From: Bugula neritina
Lineage: Eukaryota > Bryozoa > Gymnolaemata > Cheilostomatida > Bugulidae
Reading direction: 5' to 3'
NCBI GenBank assembly: GCA_964035545.1
Contig: OZ037768.1
Location: forward strand, 21,489,200-21,553,199
Length of the DNA stretch: 64,000 nucleotides
The position numbers and the translations under genes are program-made. The notes below the pieces were generated by a model, which saw nothing but the letters and a program-made list of their open reading frames with translations, was not told the origin of the DNA and did not search any database. Below, one piece after another: positions 33,560 to 58,200 of the stretch. Positions within the stretch are counted from its first letter, which is position 1, and each line of letters starts with the position of its first letter.

Positions 33560-36500
33560 ATGCATTGCTTTTTGAAAAGTAATAGAGAAGGGGCTCTATC
33601 AGAGATTTTTTTAATTGACAGAGTCGCATTTAAGGAGACTGAGATGCAGTTTTCTTGCACATGCCTTCGTACAATGAGATGTCAGCATACAGCTACATTA
33701 TATGGTATTCGCTCTAAGTTTCCTGTTAATGCGATCAAATGTCAGAAGGTTTACACAGGATCTTTGCCATTTTCAAACTCAGCTAGTAAATTATCATCAC
33801 CCTATAAGACTCTATTCAGGTAAATGATATATTTATTATATCTAGATTTTAACGTATTGATTTTACTTACATAAAAGATTAAAATTCAGCGATATGGTAA
33901 TTTTTTATTACTTTTTAAGCTCTAATTGGGAGTAATACTAAAAATTAGTATTGTCCATTTATGTTCTTGCTATAAGCCATATTGCTGACATGTGAATCAT
34001 GTTCGCTGACAAACTGTGCTTCAGCTTCTGCTGAAGTGTTAAACCTATTGCTTTAGTGGAATTCAGCCTACTGGAGTGCCACATCTAGGTAACTATCTAG
34101 GAGCCGTACACAACTGGGTTAAACTACAAGATCAGTACAGTCCGTGTATATTCTCCGTGGTTGACCTTCACTCGCTGACGAATCCCGCTGAACCTGAGAC
34201 TCGGAGAAGAGACATCCTAGATACAGGTAAGTGTTTCTATATTTTCTATATCTTAGTATTAATATTATGAAAATAATGCTGAGTTGGTGTTTAGTGTGGC
34301 CTTGGTATTGATAGTAGTATTTCAGAAGTTTTCAGTTTTGGTTTCGGGACATTGGCAATTAGGTGCAGTAGTGAAGAAACTTTAATTGCCCAAGCTTTTA
34401 ACTTCATGACTTTTGGTTTGGGGCGCTAGTTGAAATTTGTGTGAGAGCATAACTTCTTTCACTACATGTCTTATAATCTATAAGGGCTTTTCTCAATTTC
34501 TTCATTACTGGTGTGGTTACTTGGTGCCATTACTCGAATTAGCATTATTTCAAAAATTTATTGCTTTTAGTCACATGACCTTATATTACGCAGCGCTTCT
34601 TTTGGTTTTCAGTGAACTGTCTGAACTATGTGTTACTCTCTTTTATTGGTTGATGGCATGTGTTACTCTCTTTTATTGGTTGATGGCATGTGTTGCTCTC
34701 TTTTATTGGTTGATGGCATGTGTTGCTCTCTTTTATTGGTTGATGACACACTGTTTATCTAATTAGTTAACTTATTTTAAGACTGTCAACTTTCAAAATT
34801 AATTTTCAATGTTTGAAGTGTAATAGGCCGCAATAGGTTTTACTTTTTGTGGCGAGTTGTACTAGATTAGATGTGGTTGAAAATAAAACTATCTCTATGT
34901 TTTTATTACAGCCATCACTCTGTTAGCCTGTGGGATTGATCCCAGCCGTTCAATTCTGTACCAACAGTCACATGTGAAGGAGCATGCTGAACTCTGCTGG
35001 ATATTGACATGTTTAGTCACTGAGGCTAGACTCAAACAGGTGACTCAGGCTATACTAACACAGAACTGTATCTGCTGTTTGCCACTGCCCATTTTTACTC
35101 AAAAAATCTTAGAAAATTAAACTCTTTAGTGTAACATTCAGGTAGTAGTTGTACTGTTGTGTTAAAAGTGTTGGAGCACTAAACATAATTTATCCAAAAT
35201 TGTCTTTAAGAATGTCTTCACCACATACATTGCATGTTAATATTTAGTTATAGTATAACAGTGGCAATGAACTGATGTCTATTCATAGGCAAACAATAAA
35301 AAACTGACAAAGATTACTGTCCCATTTGTGTTTCAATTAGATAGCTGGAATAAAAAAATTTTTTTTTTAAAACATCTAAAATTCTAAAGTCGCTCTGGAG
35401 TTGTTTACTCTTGTTTCTGCAATTATCCTCAAGCAATATGATGTATAAGCTCTGTAGTGATGCATTGAATGATAATTAGTAATCAGCTAATAGTATTCAT
35501 ATTGAGTAGTAGCTTTCACAGTCCAGGCATATTTGAATAATGAAGAATAAAGAGATCTATTAGCCAAAAGTATATTAGAAGCTCCTGTTAAGAATTTCGA
35601 GCTTTTGTGTGTTAAAGACTAGAGCAGGGGTGTCCAACCTTTTTGGAACTAGGGCCACTGAAATGGAATGCGTTTTGGCGAGGGCCACATAGTAAAATTT
35701 AGCTTGGGCTGGGGGGCACAGCATCAGTATTTTTCAAATAACTTTATTCCAAATTTCTATAAATCATTACACAATGACATCCTAAAAATTACTGCAGGCT
35801 GTATGTTTTTGGCATGTATAAAAAAAACCTATGAAGTGTGGTTTTCCCACTCTAATTCATATACATATGTGCAAAATATTTTTGCACATATGTATATGAA
35901 TATTTAACCACCTGGACTAGATGGTTAAATATTCAGTGTGAAATTAAAAATTGTTGCTTACCATATCCTAAAAATATGCACATGTATATGTATAGTAGGT
36001 AAGCATGTCAATGTGTACTTCTACAGATTCCACAATGGAAAGAGAAAGCTAAGCAACAGAAAACATTTTCATTTGGTCTCATTTCCTACCCGGTACTAAT
36101 GGCTGCAGACATCTTGCTCTATCGAGCTGAGTACGTGCCAGTTGGAGAAGACCAGCTTCAGCACCTTGAGTTGTGTAGGTGTGTAGTTTATAGTACTTAC
36201 CTTTAGGTGTGTAATTTATAGTACTTACCTTTAGGTGTGTAGTTTATAGTACTTACCTTTAGGTGTGTAGTTTATAGTACTTACTTTTAGGTGTGTAGTT
36301 TATAGTACTTACCTTCAGGTGTGTAGCTTATAGTATTTACCTTCAGGTGTGTACTTTATAGATTTTACTTTTAGTTTTACAGTTTATAGTATTTGCTTTT
36401 AGTTTTACAGTTTATAGTATTTACTTTTAGTTTTACAGTTTATAGTATTTACCTTTAGGTGTATAGTTTATAGTATTTACTTTTAGTTTTACAGTTTATA

Positions 36501-39464
36501 GTATTTACTTTTAGTTTTACAGTTCATAGTATTTACCTTTAGGTGTGTAGCTTATAGTACTTACCTTTAGGTGTGTACTTTATAGATTTTACTTTTAGTT
36601 TTACAGTTTATAGTATTTGCTTTTAGTTTTACAGTTTATAGTATTTACCTTCAGGTGTGTAGCTTATAGTATTTACCTTCAGGTGTATAGTTTATAGTAT
36701 TTACTTTTAGTTTTACGGTTTATAGAAGTTAGTCCATGGTGCATGCTTATGGGTTTTAGTCGCAATGAAATATTGACCAGTTTACAGAATGTGACATTTG
36801 GCTTCAAAGAATATATTCTATTGGATGACATAAATTTGTTTTGTTGGAACATATAACATTGAAAAGTATGCAGCTGGAAACTGAAAATATTCAAATAGTA
36901 GAAATCAACCAACTGGATATATAGGAATTAGTTAGGACAATCGAAACTAGTGCAACCCTTGGCATTGAAAAAAGGTGGCCGAATCTTTTTTTCTAGGTTG
37001 AAGCAAGTGAAAACGTTTTTATTTTTCAGCGAAAATTTTTATCTTTTTTCAACCCAACTTTGTTACAGAGACTTGGCTTCTAACTTCAACACTAAATATG
37101 GCGTCGACTTCTTCCCGCAATGTGATTGGTTGTTGTCCAACGTACCTCGAATTCGGAGTCTTCGAAATCCAGAGGTGAAAATGAGCAAATCTGACTCGTC
37201 AAAGAAATCTCGTATCAACTTAGACGATGACTCTGAGACTATTAAACTGAGAATCCGACAGGCTGTCACAGATTGTACTGGGAGGGTAAGTGCGTGCCCG
37301 TATTGCATTAGGAACTCGCTTTAGGTTTGTATTGAAATGGTCAAAAAATAAGTTTGATGTAAGGTTGATATCTCTGGTCTCTCACGGCAGTTACTTGTAA
37401 AGCTAAATTTGCTCAAGCATTATCTTGAACAATTCTTCACCATTAAAGTTACCTCACGGTGTTCAGGGTTGGGTAGCCAATTCTAGTTAGACTTATACAA
37501 TTACTTACTTTATCTCTGATAGTGTATTTTATAAAGACCATTAATGTTCTTTCGCCAATGCTCAAGTTTTGATGCCCAATTCTAGTTATATCAATACAGT
37601 TTAATTTTTTTTTATACTCAGTTTTTATAAATCATAAATAACTTTTATTTGCTTTCATGATACCAACATCAATATGTTGAACTCAGAAATAACTCATATT
37701 TTGAGAAGCTTGTATTTAACTAATCTACATTTATTACCACATATGATGACGTATGAGTCATAGGCTATTGGCAGGTTATAAAATGTGTATCAAACTCTAA
37801 AATAACTCTTAGGTTGATAAATTTGCATATTATATTGAACTAAACTTGCATTTAGTGTAACTTATATTATCACATGTGACTCATATGCTATTTATGCATC
37901 ATAAAATCTTCTATTACGCAATCTATAAAATGCTATATACTCAATCTATAAAATATAAGATGTCCTACAACTGACTTGGGAGGAGAAGCTAAGTTCAATA
38001 CATGACATTTGATTAGACATGGTTATAATTAAATATATTCTAGGAAATGGATAAACTTTCTTTATAATTTCTTTTTCAAGCACATAGTTAAGATAATATT
38101 CATATACACCATCATCTGATGAAACTAAGTATAAAGAACAGATATGCCGGTATATTTGTGATATGGTATTACTCATAACACTATTTGCACTGTGTCCACC
38201 CCAGATGTCTGTCATAAGATTGTGCTGACAAGCAAATAGCTGTAATAAATGACTCCTTAGGAGTGTCTCAGTGCACAGTGTTGACTGCATCATATCTAGT
38301 CTAGAGGATATACTCATTGTTTGCATTATTTGTGATTTATTCATGTTGTTATCTTATATTCACTTTGTGTAAGTTATACTGAAAGTAATAAACAAATAAA
38401 GCATTACTCATCATGTTTCATCTTACATAGTTCTGTAAACCAAGTATAAGGTCACCCTTGAAGTAACTTGTAAAATTTGATTGTGTGTTATATTGGTTCC
38501 AATGACTGGTGAGGACCTTGACATTACAAGCACTGTAAAACCTTAGTTATAGATGATATTTTCATGTAGTGTAACATACACACATACAAGACATTCCCTA
38601 TTGTTTTTTTATATCAATTAATTTTAACAATGATATGAAAATTGTGGCCAGTTATGAATTCTTCACACAGGAAAATCTTGCAGTTGTAAATATTATAATC
38701 TAAATTGATTGTACATTCAATTTTTCATACGGCACATGGGCATTGCTGCGAATTGTGGCTTTTGTACAGACAACGCTTGTAGCTAACATCTATGCAGTCA
38801 TCGATGTCTTGTGAAGGTTTCAGGAAATAGGAGCTGCTACATTGTTTGTCAGCTTCATTAATACAATAATTAACTGCACATGCTCAGACAACCTACTGCA
38901 CTCATATAATAGCAGTTATCTTGGAGGTTTTTTTGCCGATGCTTTCAAACTTGCGACTTTAAACATTCAGACATACAAATTCAGATACTCAGACTCATAA
39001 CTTCAGACACTCTAACTTACAAATTCAGACACTCAGACACGACTTCAGACACTCAGACACAAATTCAGACACACAGACTCATAACCTTAAACATTTAGAC
39101 AGTCGCCCACATGGAATTATATAGACTTGTTACTGCGATGTATTTGTGTTTATGTCTACTCTTGTAGGTATTTTATTCTCCGGGTAGACCTGGAGTTTCT
39201 AACTTGATGGACATCCATTCTGCTCTCACTGGACACTCGGTACAAGAAATTGAGGAATTGTCGTCTAACATGGACACTGGACAGTATAAACTCCATCTAG
39301 CTGACATTGTAGCTCAAGCCTTAGAACCTATACATTCTAAAATCAATGAACTGAGGCAAAACAAGGATTACGTTGAACGTATCCTTGAAGACGGTAGACT
39401 GAAAGCTACTAGTATAGCTTGTGAAAATCTTGATAGGGTGAAAAATATTATTGGTCTGAAATAA
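33560..39464 (+). CDS. WARS2: Mitochondrial tryptophanyl-tRNA synthetase
   Basis: Class I synthetase charging mitochondrial tRNA-Trp. Six exons join in phase: 33560-33819, 34057-34226, 34912-35039, 36027-36178, 37069-37285 and 39168-39464, giving 407 aa from the first ATG (human 360). Signature sequences: [20 protein letters not shown] (HIGH-type HLGN), [54 protein letters not shown], and the KMSKS loop [10 protein letters not shown]. The N-terminal extension is Arg/Lys/Ser-rich, as expected of a mitochondrial presequence. Internal ATGs (for example at 33644) would give lengths closer to human, so the start is uncertain. Intron 4 begins with a 28-bp minisatellite exactly at the donor. Confidence 0.95.
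34631..34750 (+). repeat. 30-bp tandem repeat, four copies
   Basis: Four consecutive 30-bp units each starting TGTTACTCTC or TGTTGCTCTC and containing TTTTATTGGTTGATGGCATG. The last unit is diverged at its end. Located in WARS2 intron 2. Confidence 0.95.
35624..35940. mobile_element. hAT-like non-autonomous remnant with two hairpins
   Basis: The left part starts CAGGGGTGTCCAACCTTTTT and contains GGGCCACAT/GGGCCACT words familiar from hAT-type element ends. Further right, 35855-35876 and 35880-35901 form a perfect 22-bp inverted repeat with a 3-nt loop. A second hairpin follows at once (AATATTTAACCA/TGGTTAAATATT around 35899-35933). There is no transposase. Family assignment is from memory of terminal words. 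It lies in WARS2 intron 3. Confidence 0.5.
36179..36725 (+). repeat. 28-bp minisatellite starting exactly at the WARS2 exon 4 donor
   Basis: Nineteen complete 28-bp units plus a partial one follow the exon end without a gap. Units start GTGTGTAG or TTTTACAG and end ACCTTTAG, ACTTTTAG or ACCTTCAG. About ten units start with GTGTGT, the same hexamer that serves as the real donor. Several units contain ACTTACC, which reads as the donor GGTAAGT on the other strand. Confidence 0.95.
38965..39092 (+). repeat. Degenerate CAGACACTCAGA-type tandem repeat
   Basis: Repeated words TTCAGACACTCAGACA and ACAAATTCAGACA with irregular spacing of roughly 20 bp. Located in WARS2 intron 5, close to the last exon. 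Confidence 0.7.
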
Positions 39465-40242
39465 AATATATGTCAACTGTAACACCTGCTCATAAACAGC
39501 AGCTGACTTGTTTTATTCTTGTGTTTTACGTCTCTAGTGAGTTGAGCTTCTATACAATAGTTACATACCTCTTGTATTGTGTACTATTGAAAGCTTGAAA
39601 GGGCTTATGCATTTTTAAGTTGTAAACCAGTTGTTGTAAGTGAATAGTGTATGCCTACTGCAGGTCTAGAGGGATTATCAGGTGTATTGATTCTCTCTCA
39701 TTGCTACTCATTTAGTTGTAAACTGTGTCATTTACTGAGCTAACCTGTAGTTGGTAAGTACCTTCCTTAGTGTCTCAGCAGTATATAATTAAAATAGTTT
39801 CCTAATATTTACTGACATGCATAATTATTATTCATACTTTGTTATGATGTTTACTAGAATGTGCGTGATTCTGATTAAATTGCAGTGAACATTGTAAAGT
39901 TTGTTGGCTGTACTTACATAAGTGAACAGATAAATATAGCTGCAATAATCTAGGAATTTTTCTGAGAGTTTGCTAGAGTTGTAAAGGAAAAGTTAGGGCA
40001 TCGATATATGGGAAATTCATCTTTTTCCAACTTGCAACAATTCACCTAATCTTTGAAAGTCTTAATTTCATACTTGGTGTCTAGTCAGGTGTATAAAAAG
40101 TGTGTAAAGAGCTTTTGCTTCTCATCTTTAAGTCGTTGCATAGTGTTTTCTTGTTGAAAATTTATAAAAATTACATATTTGAAACAACTGAAAGAGGGAT
40201 ACTGTTAGTCTAATATCTTAAGGATATTAACTCAGCACTCTA
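39465..40242. other. WARS2 3' flank, no further gene seen
   Basis: The WARS2 3' UTR should lie here. No clear AATAAA directly downstream was found in the first few hundred bases. Otherwise nothing is recognised. Confidence 0.4.
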
Positions 40243-40442
40243 AGAGAAGCAGTAGCCTAGTGGTTAGAGCGCTGGTTTAGTTAACGCAGGGTTTGAACCC
40301 CAGTAAAGGCCATTAGTAGTGTTAGGAAGAGCATTCAGTCATAATAGCTCCTGTTTTGCATATAAATAAGTCATTAGCCCAATTTAAAAACTTTTTCCAC
40401 CAATGGTTCTCATAGGGATAGCAGCTATACACTTCTGCAAGT
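40243..40442 (+). mobile_element. tRNA-derived SINE
   Basis: A tRNA-like head (GTAGCCTAGTGGTTAGAGCG and B-box GGGTTTGAACCCC) is followed by the shared body (GTTAGGAAGAGCATTCAGTC, AAATAAGTCATTAGCCCAAT) and the tail GGTTCTCATAGGGATAGCAG. It is the plus-strand copy of the family seen at 31284-31501 and 47939-48125, and the least expanded in its tail. Confidence 0.85.
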
Positions 40443-40915
40443 TTTATCGCTTGAGACTATAGCACTGCTACATATTATATAGTAACATGTTCTCAAACTT
40501 CAGAAGATGAAACTTCCATTCAATCATATACAGTTGTTTCAACTTGTACACAGGTGGCTAGTTCTAGTATACAGTCTATACTACTCTTGCCCCTTGCTTC
40601 CAACATATATGACACCCTGTATGTTTATTGACACTTCCAATGTACACACATGTAGTAACACTCTACACGCTGTTATCTGTTCTCTTATCACATATGATAA
40701 TAGGAGTGTTGGCTCTTCCAACTATAAAACGAATACTAATATAAATAAAACGGGTCACTACCTTTTATAATATGACTACATCATGTGTACATAAGCACAA
40801 CTTATGTGTGCCTTAAGCAAGTTACAAGTTAGAGTACTTAATTAAACGTAGCAGCTGATTTGTGCTTAGCCTATGTCTTTGAGTAATACTGTAGTTCATA
40901 GTATGAAGGTGTGGG
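40443..40915. other. Intergenic, no gene seen
   Basis: About 0.5 kb between a SINE and an AT-rich repeat. Short open frames have no coding character. Confidence 0.5.
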
Positions 40916-41350
40916 CACTATATGCATTAGATATTTTACCCTATATAATATGCACTGTATAGTATATGGTGTATACTAAATACTATACACTATATAGTGC
41001 ACAGTATATAGCGTATTGTATTTAGTATACACCATATACTATACACCATATTTACTATGTAGTATATAGTGTTTAGTATATAGTATATACTATACACTAT
41101 ATATATTATGTAGTATATAGTCTATATGTATAATACGGTATACACTAGATACTAAACATATGAACTATATACACTTTATCCTACATTATACACTATACGC
41201 ACTACAATATACTATACACTATAGTTTATATACTATATACTACGTTACACACTATATGCACTACAATATACTATACCCTATAGTTTATATACAATATACT
41301 ATGTTATACACTATACGCACTACAATATACTATACACTATAGTTTATACA
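40916..41350. repeat. Palindromic AT-rich repeat (TATACACTATAG-type)
   Basis: The stretch is built of TATAC, ACTATA and TATAGT words, many self-complementary. The right part (about 41,200-41,348) is a 59-60-bp tandem unit of about 2.5 copies beginning CACTACAATATACTATAC. Many alternative hairpins are possible. Confidence 0.85.
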
Positions 41351-42634
41351 CAATCACTTGGTAAGCTGATGAGTCATGCATTATGTCAAACAACACACAT
41401 ATACAATGCAATGGTATGTGGAATATTGTCAAGCATAGCCACACTCTTGTTATGTAAACCAGCCATGCAACACATTCTCAGAATATCTGTTAAGGGAACT
41501 TCCTGTGTCGCTATTATACTAGTTTATATAGCGTGCTGGCCAACTCACTGAATTAGGTATCAAATGTTTTATTAGCCAGGTTATTAAAAAAATTTATGAT
41601 TGTCTGCTTGAAAATATATGGGTTGCAATTTATATATGGGAATATGTTTTTGTGATATGCTTTTGAAACACATACAGTCTTTTTAGAATTATTTTTTGAA
41701 GCTATTTGGATATAGAATGTTTTAACAGCTATATGTAGGTGGGGTCAGTACTCAGAAGATCTTCCTGTCATTACTATGGTTCTGATCTCTTGCATGTTAA
41801 GTTCTTACTAATTGTCCAAACACGATTTGTTTCAACTACAAGCTGCCAGGCACTGGGGCTGCCAATACTGTATGGACATATTTCATATACTACTAGAAAC
41901 TTATAGAAAATTCCAGAAAATATTTTTTGATTGGGTCAAATTTTGCGAAGGTGCTTGAATATCTGTACAAAAAGCTGATACGTTATTTGAAGCTTCTTAT
42001 CAAAACTTTGTAAGCAGAATAGATTCACTACAAGCATAATTCACATAGTTTTAGAGATAAAAGTTACCAAGCTGTAGAAAACATGAGTTTGCAATGGTCT
42101 GACACTTGCATTTTTTGAGTTGATAGAAGGATAAGTGTATATTTTGTCAGTTACTATAAATCTAAAACATACTCCATACATTTCTGTGGCAACTAGCATT
42201 TCATCTAAAATAGTAATGCTCAGTGACTTTAAGTTTTATGCATCGTCTAGCTTTGTTTTTATAAATTAATAGCCAAGTACTACTCATTTTACTTTAAGAG
42301 ATCAAGTATTGTCTAGCAGGTAATTATGGTCGTATACTCTTGTATGGTTTATCAGTCCACGTATCGATTATGTTTGAACAAAAGACCAAAGCATACAACC
42401 TGTCTATTCATAGGCTTATTTGTCATAACTGCCATTATACATTCCTGATTTCTATTGGCTATTCAGCCATCCTTGAATGGTTTTAAACTAGCGTTGCACC
42501 TCCCAGTTTAAATATTAGTCATTAGTTTAAGTTGTCGTTGCCAAAGGTAAGGCGATAAACAGTTCTCGCGAAGCAATTTTACAACATTATTAGTGTAATC
42601 TGCCTTATCATTTACACATTGTTGGTCGTACAGG
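41351..42634. other. Upstream interval of the mutarotase-like gene
   Basis: 1.3 kb without a recognisable gene. It should contain the 5' UTR and promoter of the downstream membrane protein, and the 5' end of the transcript may lie near 42,500-42,630. Confidence 0.4.
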
Positions 42635-54076
<11,442 letters not shown>

Positions 54077-54207
54077 ATTCAAACTCTTGGTCTTTTTAAT
54101 TTTATCTTATAACTATAAATAAGTTATAAGTAATAAGATAAAATTAAAAAGACCAAGAGTTTGAATAAGAATAACTATAAGTTATAATCTAACTTATAGT
54201 TATTCTT
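54077..54207. repeat. Two adjacent perfect hairpins (cruciform-forming element)
   Basis: Arms 54077-54110 and 54133-54166 are perfect 34-bp reverse complements (left arm starts ATTCAAACTCTTGGTCTTTT). Directly next to it, 54167-54183 and 54191-54207 are perfect 17-bp arms (AAGAATAACTATAAGTT) around a 7-nt loop. There is no coding capacity. Confidence 0.9.
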
Positions 54208-54713
54208 AAAGTTAAGTTTACTAAATTAAGTTTAACTAAATAACTTTAAGTTTAAGAACACTTTTCTTTGGTCTTTCATTTTGACTTTCATCCAGATCAT
54301 CATAATCATAATCTGATAATGATATTCAATATATTTTTTATTAAACAGAAGATCTGTACTTGTAAAAATATGATTTATTTTATACTCGACTTACACTTGC
54401 AGTCAGTGACTTGCTATTTGTGCAAAATTTGAATCATAAGCTTAAGGGTTTAACATCGGATTTAGTTTTATTTTTTTCAATTACTCTTGAGTCTTTACTA
54501 TTACTGTTAGTGTCACAGAAATTATTTTAATTTTAGTATTTTATCATTAATATTAGTATTGCTATTATTAGTTAACTTATAAAGTGTTTAATTACACTAA
54601 ACTCACCTCGTAGACGATAGAACACTCAATGTCACCGTTATGGTGCAAACGTGGAGCGCCTCTTTGGTCAGTGATAAATGTCAGTATGAGTCAGTATAGC
54701 AGCATATAGCTGT

Positions 54714-54956
54714 TTATTGTTGTGTGTTAGTTGGCCTTAGCTTCAGATCTCTCACACTGCGTGGGAGAAAACTGTTAAAATAGACCTTGCTCGCAGCATA
54801 GATACATGTTGGCTCACCTCTCTGTGCAGCTCGTGTATACATAGTGTACTTATTTTTATTTTTAGTCAGTTCATCATAAGCTGAGGCTAAGGTTTGATGT
54901 TTAGATTTAAAAGCTTTACTTTTAACTGGATTAAAAGATCCTAATAATTTTTTCAT
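54714..54956 (-). pseudogene. C-terminal fragment of a LINE ORF2
   Basis: Eighty residues contain LASAYDELTKNKNKY and NSFLPRSVRDLK, the same C-terminal signature as the full element at 24.8 kb (LSAAYDDF and YSFLPRTIRDM). The middle differs, so it is a different family member. It is 5'-truncated, the usual outcome of incomplete reverse transcription. Confidence 0.75.
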
Positions 54957-55236
54957 TTTTAAAATAAAATTTCAATTTGAGTTTAGTCAAATGTTGATTT
55001 AAGATTATTAAAATAGCAGAAATAAATTAACAATTTTTTTTCAAATGGTAGATTTCGAACTGATGCATGTTCTAAACTCAGTTTAGTTTTGTAAATCGGA
55101 TTTTACTTTTAGTAAGCATTTTTAAATAAAATTAAATTGCTACCTCTGATACTAATAGTACACATGTTATAATAATTATCATTGTTTCTGCATCTATTTT
55201 AGCAAACTTTCAAAGTGAAGAACATCTGAAATAAAA

Positions 55237-58200
55237 ATGAAAACAGAAAAAAGTAGTCCCAAAGATGCTTCACCTGCCATATCCACTTACTTGATTGCAT
55301 ATAACTCGTTGCAGACTATAGGGTTAGTGAATATTTTTCACAAAAGTTTAGAAAAATGCTTGATACTCAATCTCAATCAAAACTTTGATTATTACATAAT
55401 TTTCAGCAGAACAGAGTAAGCAGCAATTAAGCATTCAACAGCATTGCATTTTAATCATCACACTTGATCTGAGATTTAGTGCTCTTATAATGCGGAAAAC
55501 GTAACCCTGGTAGAACCTTTTAGCCATTATTTATTTTTTATTTAAAAATATTTCTATCTTTAGGCAGATGATTGAAAAAGTTTGCCCTTGAAGCTGACTT
55601 ACTTTTGTTAGTTTATTTACACAATTAACTTGACCTAGTTAGATTTTTTAAAATGTTTTGTATAAAATATGCAACTGACAATTTATATGCATTATATTGC
55701 TGTCACAGATGGTCACTCATTGGTCTAATTATCGGACAGCATTTACTCGGCAGCACTCCCCAACTTACTCTCTATGAGGCTTCAAAGACCTTTCTTCAAA
55801 TTTTCCAAACTGCAGCAGTATTGGAGGTGCGGTGTTGATTTTCTCTCAACTCTACTTCACTTGTATTTATATTTTTTTATTTTTGTCAATCATCTTTTAG
55901 CTTGTTTTCAGGCTGATTATACATAGAAATTGACTTGTTCTCATGCATATTCTTTAAATATGTTCCAGAATTAGAACTTTTAGTTTTTGTCTTGAAATCA
56001 CTGTCACCGGTTCTATTTTCTACATTAGGTACTTCACTGTATTGTGGGGTTTGTTAGATCCAACCCCATGTTGACAGCCTTTCAAGTAGCCTCTAGAGTG
56101 TTTGTGGTGTGGGGCATACTACACTCCGTAGAGAACACTCAGACATCTATAGGCTACACCTTGCTGCTAGCTGCTTGGACTATCACCGAGATTATCAGAT
56201 ATCTTTATTACGTTCTCAACATAGCCAAAATTGAGGCATATCCTTTAGTGTGGCTCAGGTAGGCTGTCTACTGTATCCACCCTTAGAATGACACGTGAAT
56301 GTTGGCTATATTGTTATGGAGTCCTTAGGTTACATATGGCAAATATATTAAATGAAATTGTATATTGTAGTTTTAATCATTAATGTTTTATTGAAGTTTT
56401 TAGTTTGTTTTTGTTTGTAGTTGTCAATGACTTTTTATAGACCGGGCAATTGTTGTACGGAACTGCACCCATGATAAGTAATACTAGTAATTAGTACACA
56501 GTCTTGTTTTGTAGATACACATTGTTCATCATTCTCTACCCTATTGGAGTCACTGTAAGTATTCAGCCACTAGGGGGAGTCTCGTAACTTTTATCAGTCA
56601 TAACTAAAATATCTTCTAACTATAGACAAGCGTACTTTTATACTATAGAAACCTCGTAACAAGAGTTTGCTAAGTTTGCTTCCAGAACGTAAAAGTGATT
56701 TAACTGCCCAAACCAAAGGTTTCTTTTTGTAACTGGGAGTTGTCTGCTTTTACTAAAATTGATAGCTTGATAACAATGCCTGTTTCTGATGATTATTTAT
56801 TCTGCATCTGCACCCTTCTTTACCAAAATAGTCACATTGAATAGCATTTACTGCTATGTATATTCAACTTCTACAACAGCTACACATCTGACGTTATAAT
56901 ATTTTTATAACTAGCAGTAATTATTTTATGTTTTGTGGTTATCTTCTCTTTTAATTTTCTTTCTCGTTTTGCAGGGAGAACTTACCTCTATATATCAAGC
57001 TTTACCTCAAGTTGCTCAAACTGGACTATATTCTATAAAGCTGCCCAATAAGATGAACTTTGCCTTTGACTACCAATATGCTCTTGTATTGATAATGCTC
57101 AGCTACATCCCCAGTGAGTTTATTCAATCTATGAATTACGTTGTACTGCTTACTTTTGTACGATACTGTGTAGGATTTCCATGCTATGTTTTTGTTCCGA
57201 GAAAAAACTGTTCAAACTTGCCTAAATATATTCTGTAGTCAGCTGTCTGAGTGTATAAGCTGTAACATACGCTGCTTGTTTTCTCTTTCTAGTCAATTTG
57301 ATAAGCTTTGAAATGAGATGAGCACCTATCTCTCCATGTTGTTCCCTCATTCTCAGTCTTAACACCAATTAGGGCTGAATTTTTCACTGCTTTATGGTCA
57401 TTTGTTAGTCCCATATTCTGAATGTGCTTTATTGAATTGGCCGTAAAAAATTTTCACGTAAATGGATTAAATGTTTTAGAATTTTGGTATACACCTGTAC
57501 AGTGTGCTGTTATCTTTAACTGTTGAAATATACATTGTTGGGTGTAGCGTTACCTCTGCTGCAGCCATTTTAATTTCAATTTATTTAGTTTGTCTTGTCA
57601 CTAATTCTCGTAGTTTTCTCTCCTCTCTTTACACGTCGCCCATTCTAGCACACACTGTGTTCAGTTTTAAAGACAAACTCAATTGTAGTGTTAGTTTTTT
57701 TCACTTGATCTGAGATGATTTTCGGGCCGTTGAAAAGGAGGTGCCCAACATTATGTAGTACAAAGTCGTTGATCAAAAGTAAAAATTTTCATGTTTTTGA
57801 AATCAGTCGCCTTTATGCAAAGTTCCCACGTATATAATTTGTCCTAATTTTCAGAAGTTACATTTGATATGAGAATTTACACTGGTTACAGAAGTGTTAG
57901 TTACTTTATAATCACAATACATTCTGTTTATATACAACCAAATCGAATAGTGCATTGCATTTAAATGTTTTCTCAAGGTCTGAGGCTAAAATATAAGTGT
58001 TGGGGTGCCCTAGTCCTACGCCCTTGCTATAGTGCTATACAAACTATAAACTGTCATTTTACTAGACAACCAATTTATCTGCTCAGTTTATTAGTTTTGC
58101 CTGACAACCCTTGACAGGTATTTAAGCTGCTTTAATTATTACTTTGAATGTATGACAACTCCCATAATTGTGCTGTCATTTGTCTTTTAGTTTTCCCTCA

